Shown here in pieces: positions 1-10,734 of a DNA stretch of 64,000 nucleotides (its first letter is position 1; every line of letters starts with the position of its first letter). The stretch is taken from contig JAJEKV010000002.1 in the NCBI GenBank assembly GCA_021234155.1, positions 34,142,128 through 34,206,127 of the forward strand, written 5' to 3'. The position numbers and the translations under genes were made by a program. The notes under the pieces are model-generated. The model was not told where the DNA came from and did not search any database. It worked only from the letters and a program-made list of their open reading frames with translations. The DNA is from Isoetes taiwanensis. Lineage: Eukaryota > Streptophyta > Lycopodiopsida > Isoetales > Isoetaceae.

Positions 1-3000
1 CCGGTAGTACTTCGTTCCGGTTACGTATTGCTCTGAGCGGAGGATCAGCGGTGGGATAGAGGCAGAGACTCGGGAGGGTGGTCATTGGCGTCACGACCCG
101 GGGTATTTGCCGAGGGAAAGGAGAACTGCCTGGGGAACTTTTGGATCCGCCTCTTGAGGTCGGACTCTCCCCTCTTGTGAGGGATCCTGCGGAGTCTGGC
201 CTCGTTTGACTTGGGAAGGGTGCGGCTGGTTGCCTGTGAGTACATACGAGCAGTTAACCCTTTGACCTAGACCTTCTCCGAAAATTTGAGGTGGGGCGTG
301 TCTTTGGAAATGGATTAGAAGTTCGGTATGAAAAATCGGAATTTATTTTAGGTACAATGCATTAATTGCGAGAATTTATAAGATGTCTTGCCATAGCGCT
401 GACTTCTACTTGCCACATCCCCGGGAGGAGGGCGGGGCCCAAACTCCGCTCCGTCACATTTCCCCTTGCTCCGTATTCACCGGCTGCGGCTACCGGCGGG
501 TCCCAGTGCAGCAGGACCGGTCGGCCCCAAAGCATAAACCCTTCTAGGACTTTGGCAACCCACGGGGGTTTCGTTTTCAGAGAGCCCTCTCGCTAGCGCC
601 AGTCGGGCGGGGACCTTGCGGCGCGTGACTTGGCGTGGAATTAGGGGTGTTGGCCTTGACCGGACCTAAAATCCCGGGAGGCTGCTTGCCCCGAATTTCC
701 TCTCCCAAGGCCAGGGGCCGGACCCGGAGACCCCCCCTCTCACGAATCACGGTGACTCTGCCAATGGACTCAGAACGTCGGCGTTGCCCGGGGGCCGATT
801 CAGACGATTTGGCAAGGGTCGATTTGCCATTCCGGAGCCTCCCGATGGACTCACAAGGCCGACCTCGGGGCGTCCCAGACAAGTTCTCCGCCGGAATCTT
901 TTAGGCCTTCCCGAAGAGGGGCCCTGAGCGGGAGGATCAGCGGTCGGATAAGGGAACCGGGCTCCGGAAGGGTGGTCGTGTTAGCGTGCAACCCGACCTC
1001 CGAGAAGAGCCCTCGGGGAACTTTTGGATCCGCCTCTTGGGGTCCGGACTCTCCCCTCTTGTGAGGATCCCACAAGGTCTGGCCTCGTTTGACTTGGGGA
1101 AGGTGCGGCTTCGGTTATGGGCTGCCCCGATGCGACCTAGACCTTCTCAAAGAAAATTTCGTACCAAAATTGGGCTTGTCTTTGGAAATGGATTAGGATT
1201 CCAGCTGGCAAAAAAATCAGAATTTATTTTAGCATACAATGCATTAATTGCTTTATGAATGCCTTGCCACTACAAAAAGAACCACTTCTACTTGCCACAT
1301 CGGAGGAGGACAGGGCCCAAACTCCGCTCCGTCCGGTTCCCCTTGCTCATTATTCTCGGGCCGGCTTCGGCCAGTCCCAAGTGCAGCGAGACCAAGTCAA
1401 AGCGCAAACCCTTCTAGAACACGGCAAGAGCCCACGGGGTTTACGTTTTGGAGGCCCTCTCCTTGTCGGTCGGTGGGACCTTGGCGTGACTTGACGGGAG
1501 TGGGGGTGTTGGCCCCAGAGCCGCGGACCCTAAAATCCCCCTTGCTTGCCCGTTTCCCTCTCCCCAAGGCCACGGGGGCCGGGCGGGCGACCTCCCTCTC
1601 TCCCGGAATCGCTGATTTGACTGTTGACGCCAATGGACTCGCCGACATTGCCCCGGGGACCAAGTTCCGTGGCGGGACCACCACGACCTCCAAGAAGCGC
1701 CAAAGTAGCTCACTTCCATCACACTGGGCAATTGGCCTAGGATGTGGATGCGGGATCTCGTGTCGTGGGCGTTGTTTCAAAACCGACCTTGTAACTTGCT
1801 CCCTAGGGTAATTTAGTCCATTCCACGACGATTTGGCAGGGTCGATTTGCCATTCCGGAGCCTCCCTGCGTACAAGACACCTTCCCGGTTTCTACAAGGC
1901 CGACCTCGGGACGCCCCGCGGTTTGACAAGTTCTCCCTTGGAATCTTTTGGGCCTTCCCAAGAGGGGCCCCCCCGAATCGGGAGGATCCAACGGTCGGAT
2001 AGGGGAACCGGGCTCGGGAGGGTGGTCATTAGCGTCAGCCTGGGAGCCGCCAGGAAGGGCTGCCTCGAACTTTTTGGATCCCGCCTTTGGGGTCCTGGAC
2101 TCTCCCCTCTTGAATCCCCCTCGGTCCCGCCTCGTTTGACTTGGGGAAGGGTGCCATTTCGGTTGCCCCGCAGCGGGCTGCCCCGCACCGTTCTAATGCT
2201 AACCCTTTGACCTAGACCTTCTCCGAAAATTTGAAAATTGGGCTGTGTGCTGAAATGGATTAGGATTCCAGCTGGCAAAAATCAGAATTTATTTTTTCGT
2301 ACAATGCATTAATTGCGAATTTATGAATGCCTTGCCCCCCTCTACTTGCCACATCGGGAGGAGGACAGGCCCAAACTCCGCTCCGTCGGTTCCCCTTGCT
2401 CCGTATTCTCCAAGGCTGCGGCTTCTCGGCCAGTCCCAAGTGCAACGGACCAAGTCTCGCCCCCAAAGCGCAAACCCTTCTAGAACACGGCAACCCACGG
2501 GGTTTACGTTTTGGAGGCCCTCTCCTTGTCAGTTTGCAAACCTTGCCAATGGAGTGGGGGTGTTGGCCGCGAGCACGGACCCTAAAATCCCGGGCCGCTT
2601 GCCCCCGATTTCCTCTCCCAAGGCCACGGGGCCGGACGGGCGACCTCCCCTCTCCGAATCGCGATTTGGGGACTCGGAGCGTCGGCGTTGCCACAGGGGG
2701 ACCAAGTTCCGGGCCAGAAGACCACCCGACCTCCAAGAAGCGCAAAGTAGCTCACTTCCATCACACTTTCGTAGTCAATTGGCCTAGGATGTGGATCGCG
2801 GGATCTTGTCGTGGAGGGTGAGTGTTTCTTTCTTTTGCAAAACCGACCTTGTAACTTGCTCCCTAGGGTAATTTCGCCATTCGGGACGATTTGGCGGTCG
2901 ATTTGCCATTCGAACCTCCCGGTGCCGAACGACAAGACAACTGCTTTCTACAAGGCCGACCTCGGGGCCAGCGGTTTGACAAGTTCTCCCGGACCGTCTG

Positions 3001-3420
3001 GAATCTTTTGGGCCTTCCCCAAAGAGGGGCCCCCGAGCGGAGGATCCAACGGTCGGATAGGGGAACCGGCCTCCGGGAGGGTGGTCATTAGCGTCGCGAG
3101 TCAGCGCCTCCAGAAAGGGGCTGCCTCGGGAACTTTTTTGATCCCGCCTCTTGGGGTCCGGGACTCTCCCCTCTTGTGAGGGATCCCCTAGGCCTCGTTT
3201 GACTTGGGGAAGGGTGCCAGCCTCGGTTGCCCCCCAAAAAGACCGCCCCCCCGACCGCTCTAATGCTAACCCTTTGACCCTAGACCTTCTCCTAAAAATT
3301 TCAAAATTGGGGCGTGTGTCTTTGAAATGGATTAGGATTCCAGCTGGCAAAAAATCAGAATTTATTTTCGTACAATGCATTAATTGCGAACATAACATAA
3401 AGATCTCACTTCATACTCGT
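1..3420. repeat. GC-rich tandem repeat, unit about 1.07 kb
   Basis: A landmark block (TTTGGAAATGGATTAG, then TTTATTTT and TACAATGCATTAATTGC) recurs at 303, 1181, about 2250 and 3321, giving periods of about 878, 1069 and 1071 bases. Other shared blocks are GGACTCTCCCCTCTTG, the AACCCTTCTAG block and GGGTTTACGTTTT. The first full unit is short because it lacks about 190 bases that later units carry between the CCAAGTTCC block and the GACGATTTGGC block. The array is much richer in GC and CpG than the rest of the window. Copies differ by many one-base gains and losses, so open frames of up to 187 residues across it are not conserved between units and I do not call them genes. It could be a satellite, an array of a non-autonomous element, or an rDNA-spacer-like repeat. 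I cannot tell which. Confidence 0.85.
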
Positions 3421-3596
3421 CGTTAGATTAAAAATTAATATAATGGAAACTGTTAAATATTGCCTCACACAGACTATCACGCCGTTAGGTTAAAACTTAA
3501 TATAAGGAAAATTGTTAAACATTACTTCACCCGGATTCTCACGCCGTTATGTTAAGAGTTAACATAACGGAAACAGTTAAATATTTCTTTACACTG
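3417..3596. repeat. Three tandem copies of a ~62 bp repeat with a palindrome
   Basis: Three diverged copies begin at about 3417, 3481 and 3543. Each has a CCGTTA-type start, an AATATAA or AACATAA middle and a GTTAAATATT-like end. The last copy holds a perfect inverted repeat: CCGTTATGTTAA at 3544-3555 and its reverse complement at 3559-3570, around a 3-base loop. The older copies have lost this pairing by point changes. A 12-base A tract follows at about 3600. Confidence 0.75.
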
Positions 3597-5578
3597 AAAA
3601 AAAAAAAACCCTTTCTTTAAATAAAAGGGCATAGGAACCAAATTGCATACCTTATATTTAGTCAAACGCCCTTATAACTTCTCATGTTTCTCAATATTGC
3701 ACCGATTTGATATGCCATGCACCAAAGAGTCGGGTTCTGTGCTCCATATTCTAAATTGCCCAGAGGGGGGTATTTGGCGAAATTGAGGTGCACTAGATTT
3801 CACTTATACAAATAGGGCTTTTGCATGTGATTCAATGCGGGATGTGTGTGCTATGGAGTCACCCCACCTCCATATCCTATTAGGTTCTAACTAGCTAAGA
3901 GCAATCGAGTTTCTATTACAACAATGGTGAGGTGGCCAAGATGGGCAATGAGGTGGCAAAAATGAGTTATGATGTGGCAAAATATGGATGGATGGAAAAA
4001 TGAAGAATTTGCTTAGCCTATTTTGCAACTTTTTAGAAGAAGCATCATTCAATATGGTGACATGGCATTTTGGATGATGTGCCATGTCACATGATGGTTA
4101 AGCATTTTAGGCACTTTTGGTAGAATATGACTAAACCTTTCTAGACCAAAAAAGTAGAGATGCCAATGAATTAGATTGTCGTGAAACTCAGTCCCATGGG
4201 GTAATATCAGTAGTATGATCTTTGTGGAACAATCGATTTGCTGAAAACATGGTTAATGATATGGAAAAGTTGGCATCATGATAGGCAAAGGGTATTTTTT
4301 GCAATCTCCATGAAATGAGTCCGGAAAGTTGAAATTTGCAAAAGTAGACATGCACATGATGATGTGGCACGTCAGTGGCGACATGTCATGCCAAGTAAGC
4401 AAGGCCAACTTTTGACTAGGCCAAAAATAAATAAAAAATGTGCAACTTTGGTTTTCCATGGGCGATGTGGCAAATTTTTGGTGACATGGCAAGATCTGCA
4501 TGATTTGGACATGACGATGACTAGGCATTTTTGCAACAAATGGACAGAGCAAGTCTTTTTGGTATAAGGAATTTGGCAAAGAGAACTTCAAGAGCTTAGA
4601 GCAATTTTTGTTACCAAAAGGGTGATTATTTGACTTGTTCTTGACTTACTGACTGTATTTCCTTGAGTTTGATTTCAATTTATTTTGAGTTTGATGTTCA
4701 ACTTGAGCCAAAAAAAGGTGTACATTTTTGAAATATTGACTAATTGGATCTTGCATGCTTACTTTTGAATTCAAACTTCTTCCAATGGAATCTTTGACCA
4801 TGTAAATGGCACACTTTTCCAAGTGGAACAAGGCTAAGACTTTGCACGACTGGCCCACTAAAGGGGAGGGGCTGGTCGTTTTGGCCATTTTCACTTGGGA
4901 CATGGTCAAGAAGATGCTGTGTTGGATATGAATATGGTGTGTTGGAACCTCCAGGTTGCTTAAGGCAATTAATCTTTGTGCAAAATTTGCAAAATGCTAT
5001 TAATTACATTAGGATTCCTAAAGCAAAATGAGATAGTTGCACTCATATCTGAATATCTTGAGTTGTGTTGATCTTTTTCAAATGATTTTTGGCGGAACAA
5101 CAAAAGAAAAGTTGTGCTGAGATGTACGAAAAAACTTGGTTCAATTTGGATCTGGGGTGTTTGAGAAACTCGGGTTCAAAGTTGGAAGAAAATTTGGCCA
5201 GTGCACTTCCCTGAAACAAAAAAAGGTCTGCATACTCAAATGATGATATCTCGAGTTCTACTAAACATTTTTGAATGATTTTGAAAGTACTATTAAAGAA
5301 AAGTTGTAGGAACATGTTTGAAAAAATTTGGCCTGATCTGGGACTGCAATGCTGGAGAAAAACGAGTTCAAAATGGATCAAAAATTCTATCAGCGAAGTT
5401 TCACAAAAAACCAGCAAGCAGTTTTTTGGATCGTGAGCTTTATAAGGGTTTATTTGCGTAATTTCAACTGTCACAAGTCTGAATAGAGCCTGAGATTATG
5501 TGCAAGGTCAATAATTCCAACTATTTTGGGCACTTTTATTAAAGATAATCTATATACAATTAGCTCTTGACTTATAAT
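3597..5578. other. No gene seen; AT-rich repeat-derived DNA
   Basis: No open frame here resembles a protein. The stretch 3900-4560 is full of short variants of GATGTGGCA and GACATGGCA, which suggests an old short-period repeat. Between about 5055 and 5420 a diverged direct repeat of about 180 bases is visible. Both halves contain a TCTTGAGTT or TCTCGAGTT block, a CAAATGATTTT or TGAATGATTTT block, an AAAGAAAAGTTGT block and a later GAGTTCAAA block. I found no function for any of this. Confidence 0.5.
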
Positions 5579-5960
5579 TGCCACAGCAGGAGGAGAATAG
5601 ATCCAAACCCCATTCTGTCATTTCCTATTGCTTTGAGTCTTAAACTGCAACTTCTTGACCACGTCCCAAGTGCAAATGATCAAAACTCAACCTCCATAAT
5701 GTAAACCCTACAATAACCTAGCAACACACGGGGTTTATATTTCGAAGGCCGAAACGTAGTTTTTTTCATAGATAACTAAGTGCACCATTTCTGGACATGC
5801 ATGCAGAGCTATGGCAAATAAAATAATAGAGTTTGGATCAATCGACCATCCCGAATGGTCCCAAACAATCTTGCTACTGCAAAAGGCACTCTTAACTTCT
5901 AATTGCCACATTGGGAGGAGGATAAATCCAAACCCCATTCTGTCAGTTCCTATTGCTTCA
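5579..5960. repeat. Decayed relics of the 1.07 kb GC-rich repeat
   Basis: The segment 5579-5755 aligns by eye with the part of the window-start repeat that begins GCCACATCGGGAGGAGGACAG and runs through the CCCAAGTGCAA block to the ACGGGGTTTACGTTTTGGAGGCC block (for example 2347-2517). A second partial match lies at 5895-5960. Most differences are C to T or G to A at former CpG sites, as expected from deamination of methylated cytosine. The array at 1-3420 keeps those CpGs. Between the two relics lies an AT-rich stretch without a gene. Confidence 0.75.
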
Positions 5961-6337
5961 CATTTTCAGCTGCAGGTATTAGAAGCTGCTCCTTTATTGT
6001 CAATGAACGCCATTTTTAGTTATTTTACTTGTAATTTAAATAATATCATTTCTACAGCAGTGACAGAATGTGAAGAGAGAATGTACTTTCATATCCTTGC
6101 ATGTATTTAATGAAGGCTTGTCTTGTTTAATTCTCTGTGCCAATCTGGAAAGCTGAGATCAGCTAACGCAGTTTGCCATTTGAGGTTAAAATTGAACGAA
6201 TGATCTCACTGTTTGCAAGATATATTTAGTACGATATCTTTTTATATCTTTCCTCCTGTATCTATGGAATGTTTTTCTGTCTTCTGAGTTCATTGTGTGT
6301 ATATTAGGTTTGAATTGTAGTATTGAATATTTTTCAG

Positions 6338-6397
6338 GCCTTCTGCAATGGTGCTGCTGCTGTAATCGCTGTTGGAGGAGATGGCACGTTTAATGAG
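6338..6397 (+). pseudogene. Single exon of a DAGK-type lipid kinase (sphingoid-base-kinase-like)
   Basis: After a good acceptor (TATTTTTCAG, ending 6337), reading from 6338 gives AFCNGAAAVIAVGGDGTFNE. This is the nucleotide-binding GGDGT-NE motif of the diacylglycerol-kinase catalytic domain. It most resembles plant sphingoid long-chain-base kinases, which carry AVIAVGGDGT at this point and phosphorylate sphingoid bases. A possible donor (GAG then GTGCTG) follows at 6398. Read on without splicing, a stop comes at 6413. I see no other exon of the gene for several kilobases either way. This is probably a gene fragment carried by a mobile element or a remnant of a lost gene, rather than a working kinase. 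It could be one exon of a gene with very long introns. Confidence 0.6.
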
Positions 6398-6844
6398 GTG
6401 CTGCCAGCATATTAATCTACCTTCTATTTCAGAGCCAAACATATTGGTACCATTATAAGAGTCCTGTGAATTAGTCATAATAGATATCTTGTCAAACGAA
6501 ATGCAACATGTAATGTTAGAATGATTGCATAAACAGTTGGTTCATATCATAATCTTGTGGCTTATATGATATTTATATGTTGTGAGCTCAGATACAGAAG
6601 AGAAATAAATTATGGTGAAGTTCTGCCTAGGCAGTATACAGGGAATGTGACAAGTGAAAGTGCAGTACTATTGAACCAGTGGTTGATATTCACACACACT
6701 GCTCACTTAGGTGATGATTATTAGCAATGAATTCAAGTACAACAAATGACGATGTGAACAACACTCTTCCCTCAACATCCTTGATATTAGTATGTAGGGA
6801 ATGAATGGTGTACTTAATACCTCCGAAATATGCTCATTAAGATT
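6398..6844. other. No gene seen
   Basis: AT-rich sequence with stops in all frames and no recognisable repeat. Confidence 0.5.
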
Positions 6845-7605
6845 GGATAATACCACTATAAAATACCATTAAAAAAAAAACTCGACCATAGACCATGTTA
6901 GCTACTACATTACAAAGATCGACCAACAAAACCATGTAAAAAACCATTAAGCAGTTTAGAATCATATTACCCTAGGAAATTAGATGTAAAACCATGTACT
7001 AACCATGTCTTTCTTAACAAAAAACCACTAGCATTCTTTCTCAACAGGAAAGTGAAAAAGTCAACCACCAAACCATGTTAAAAGCCACTAACAATTTGGC
7101 AACTCATGTTAGCTTAAAAAATTACGATGAAAAACCTCAAATAAAAAGACATTGTTAAACTATGTCTACAAACATTATAATATTTCCAGTCAAAAACCAC
7201 TAACATTTTGGCAAGCCATGCTTGCTTAAAGAATCCAAATGAAAAATCACAAATAAAAGGACTTTGTTAAACCATATATATGAACATTGAAGTATTGCCA
7301 GTTAAAACCACTCCCAAAACCATCATCATGTATAAAAAAAACTATTAAGCATTACTTTCTTACTCTCAATGTTGCAAATTGCATAATTAACCACTATGAC
7401 ATGCCAAACTCGTAGCAAAGACCTGGATAAAAACCTTCATCAGTCTCAATTAACCACATAAGAGTATAAACTAGCATGCAAAACCATGGTTTCATTCTAA
7501 AAACCACTATAATAGGTGGATTTTATTAAGGAAAATTATTTTTGCATGGAAAACCGCTATCATAGTGGTTTTGTAGTGGTTATCTATGATAGTTAATTCT
7601 TTGGG
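6845..7605. repeat. AAAACCACT-rich non-autonomous element
   Basis: The block is studded with AAAACCACT, AAAACCATGT and AAAACCATTA on the plus strand and switches to GTGGTTTT and GTAGTGGTTA near its right end (about 7560-7590). This gives it loosely inverted ends. Similar sequence appears at 19280-19480 and 29040-29730. Such clustered subterminal motifs are typical of non-autonomous DNA transposons. I could not fix exact ends or a target-site duplication. Confidence 0.5.
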
Positions 7606-7608
7606 TGC

Positions 7609-10487
7609 CTTGTGCCTATTGGCTCAAACATGACACACTCCTTGGCTCAAACATGACACCCTATTGGTTCAAACATGACACACCCTATTGGTTCAAACAT
7701 GACCTCATGTTGGTTCAAACATGACACCCTATTGGCTCAAACATGACACACACTTGGTTCAAATGTTCTAGTTTAATTCATTAGCTTTTTTCTTCTAAGG
7801 TTGAGTTGTGCTCTATTGGTTCAAACATGACACACCCTATTGGCTCAAACATGACACCCTATTGGTTTAAACATGACACTCTATTGGTTCAAACATGACC
7901 TCATGTTGGTTCAAACATGACACCCTATTGGCTCAAACATGACACACCCTTGGTTCAAAGGTTCTAGTTTAATTCATTAGCTTTTTTCTTCTAAGGTTGA
8001 GTTGTGCTCTATTGGTTCAAACATGACACTCTATTGGTTCAAACATGACATCCTATTGGCTCAAACATGACACACCCTATTGGTTCAAACATGACACTCT
8101 GTTGGTTCAAACATGACACTCTATTGGTTCAAACACGACATCCTATTGAAACATGACACACTCATTGGCTCAAACATGACACCCTATTGGTTCAAACATG
8201 ACACACCCTATTGGTTCAAACATGACACTCTATTGGTTCAAACAAGACCTCATGTTGGTTCAAACATGACACCCTATTGGCTCAAACATGACACACCCTT
8301 GGTTCAAAGGTTCTAGTTTAATTCATTAACGTTTTTCTTCTAAGGTTGAGTTGTGCTCTTTTGGTTCAAACATGACACACCCTATTGGCTCAAACATGAC
8401 ACTCTATTGGTTCAAACATGACCTCATGTTGGCTCAAACACGACACACCCTATTGGCACTCCAAGTTTACACTTCACTCTAAAGACTTCTTACCATGATG
8501 AAATACTATCTCCCTAGTTACATATCTCGGTGTGCTCTTCAAGGTCTAGTGAGATATTCTCTTAGCAAGCTCTATCAAGCTGCTGCATTCCCATAGTAAT
8601 TGCATCAGATGGGAAGAAGACTAGACCCTCTAGTACTGGAACGGACTAAAGGAAATGTTCATAATTTCCTGCAGGAATGAGGAAGAGGTTGAGGTTATCT
8701 TGACCTTAGTACATGGGTGTTATCTTATAGAGGCTTTCTTGCATAATGGCTGCAAATTAGCGAGAAATTCTTCCTATCTGATCCATAAAGATCCTTTTAC
8801 GACTGGGATAATTCTTCCTATCTGTACTATGTTTACTTATTAATAAAATCTAAAATACCTTACCTTCAAAAAAAAAAAAAAAAAAAAAAAAAGATGACAC
8901 CCTATTGGTTCAAAGGTTCTAGTTTAATTCATTAGCTTTTTTCTTCTAAGGTTGAGTTGTGCTCTATTGGTTCAAACATGACCTCATGTTGGTTCAAACA
9001 TGACACTCTATTGGTTCAAACATGACACCCTATTGGCTCAAACATGACACACCCTATTGGTTCAAACATGACACTCCGTTGGTTCAAACATGACACTCTA
9101 TTGGTTCAAACATGACATCCTATTGGCTCAAACATGACACACTCATTGGCTCAAACATGATACACCCTATTGGTTCAAACATGACATGCTATTGGTTCAA
9201 ACATGACATCCTATTAGTTCAAAGGTTCTAGTTTAATTCATTAGCTTTTTTCTTCTAAGGTTGAGTTGTGCTCTATTGGTTCAAACATGACCTCATGTTG
9301 GTCAAACATGACACTCTATTGGTTCAAACATGACACCCTATTGGCTCAAACATGACACACCCTATTGGTTCAAACATGACACTCTGTTGGTTCAAACATG
9401 ACACTCTATTGGTTCAAACATGACATCCTATTGGTTCAAACATGACACCCTATTGGCTCAAACATGACACACTCATTGGCTCAAACATGACACCCTATTG
9501 GTTCAAACATGACACACCCTATTGGTTCAAACATGACACCCTATTGGTTCAAACATGACACACCCTATTGGTTCAAACATGACACTCTATGGGTTCAAAC
9601 ATGACATCCTATTGGTTCAAACATGACACCCCTCGTTGGTTCAAACATGACACTCTGTTGGTTCAAACCACGACATCCTATTGGTTCTAGTTTAATTCAT
9701 TAGCTTTTTTCTTCTAAGGTTGAGTTGTGCTCTATTGGTTCAAACATGACACACCCTATTGGCTCAAACATGACACTCTGTTGGATCAAACACCACACAC
9801 CCTATTGGTTCAAACATGACATCCTATTGGTTCAAACATGACACACCCTATTGGTTCAAACATGACCTCATGTTGGCTCAAACATGACACACCCCATTGG
9901 TTCAAACATGACCTCATGTAGGCTCAAACATGACACACCCTATTGGCTCAAACATGACACTCTATTGGTTCAAACATGACACACCCTATTGGCTCAAACA
10001 TGACACTCAAACATGACACACCCTATTGGTTCAAACATGACCTCATGTTGGCTCAAACATGACATTCTATTGGTTCAAACATGACATCTTATTGGTTCAA
10101 ACATGACGTCCTATTGGTTGCAAGGTTTTAGTTTATTTCATTAGCTTTTTTCTTTTAAGGTTGAGTTGTCCTGTATCGGTTCAAACATGACACCCTATTG
10201 GCTCAAACATGACACACCTTCTTGGCTCAAACATGACACCCTATTGGCTCAAACATTACACACCTTCTTGGCTCAAACATGACACCTCATTGGCTCAAAC
10301 ATGACACACCCTATTGGTTCAAACATGACCTCATGTTGGCTCAAACATGACACACCCTATTGGCTCAAACATGACACTCTATTGGTTCAAACATGACATC
10401 CTAATGGCTCAAACATGACACACTATTGGTTCAAACATGACCTCATGTTGGCTCAAACATGACACCCTATTGGTTCAAACATGACAC
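7609..10487. repeat. Large minisatellite of ~20-22 bp units with a higher-order spacer
   Basis: More than one hundred units of the type TTGGTTCAAACATGACAC or TTGGCTCAAACATGACAC, joined by short variable linkers (CCTA, ACCCTA, TCTA, CTCATG), fill 2.9 kb. A longer spacer block (AAAGGTTCTAGTTTAATTC, then TTAGCTTTTTTCTTCTAAGG, then TTGAGTTGTGCT) recurs about seven times, near 7755, 7955, 8305, 8911, 9223, 9682 and 10120. The array therefore has two levels of order and probably grew by duplication of larger blocks. The unit reads as an open frame in places (8113-8316) but this is an accident of the repeat. The array ends exactly where similarity to the Hsp70 promoter begins. Confidence 0.95.
8456..8892 (+). 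mobile_element. Poly(A)-tailed retroinsertion inside the minisatellite
   Basis: About 437 bases of unrelated sequence interrupt the array and end in an A tract of about 25 bases at 8868-8892. The 3' end reads AATAAAATCTAAAATACC, then TTACCTTCAA and the A tract. The LINE fragment at 33026-34141 has a similar CCTTCAA plus poly(A) end. The array motif continues on both sides, so it was the target. The short open frame at 8655-8843 has no recognisable domain. This is a 5'-truncated LINE copy or a SINE; the repetitive target hides the target-site duplication. Confidence 0.7.
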
Positions 10488-10734
10488 GTCCTCGACAAGC
10501 TAACTCCAATGTCTATTCGAACACCTCTAGTTAATAACTCTTTAATTAGCTCGTTAATTACCTGCGGGGCTATCTCCAATGTCTAATCGAACACGTACCC
10601 ACTACCCTACGGCAACCGTGCTCTTTAATTAGCTTCGGGCTACTTGGTCGAAATAAAATCCGACTATATCTTTCCTACTGTCTTGCGACCTCTGTAGCGT
10701 CGTCTTACTCATGCTCTTCAACTAAGGGACATCG
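10488..10734 (+). promoter_or_regulatory. Duplicated promoter of the Hsp70-like pseudogene
   Basis: This block matches, in reverse orientation, the region just upstream of the intact Hsp70-like gene (47119-47345). Both hold two copies of CAATGTCTAnTCGAACAC about 66-70 bases apart, a CTTTAATTAGCT block and GAAATAAAATCCGA about 80-130 bases before the ATG. Its retention shows that the gene was copied as DNA with its promoter and not through mRNA. Confidence 0.75.

Noticed and set aside
1248-1811. 187-residue open frame in the GC-rich tandem repeat, with others of 120-204 residues in the same array
   Set aside because: The frames are not kept between the repeat units, overlap each other on both strands and have no recognisable domain. 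High GC content alone makes long open frames likely.
8113-8316. Open frame rich in YWFKHDT repeats
   Set aside because: It is a translation of the minisatellite unit; the frame does not persist across the array.
7609-10487. CRISPR-like array
   Set aside because: Repeat units are adjacent and vary in sequence; there are no unique spacers of constant length, and the context is a plant genome. It is a minisatellite.
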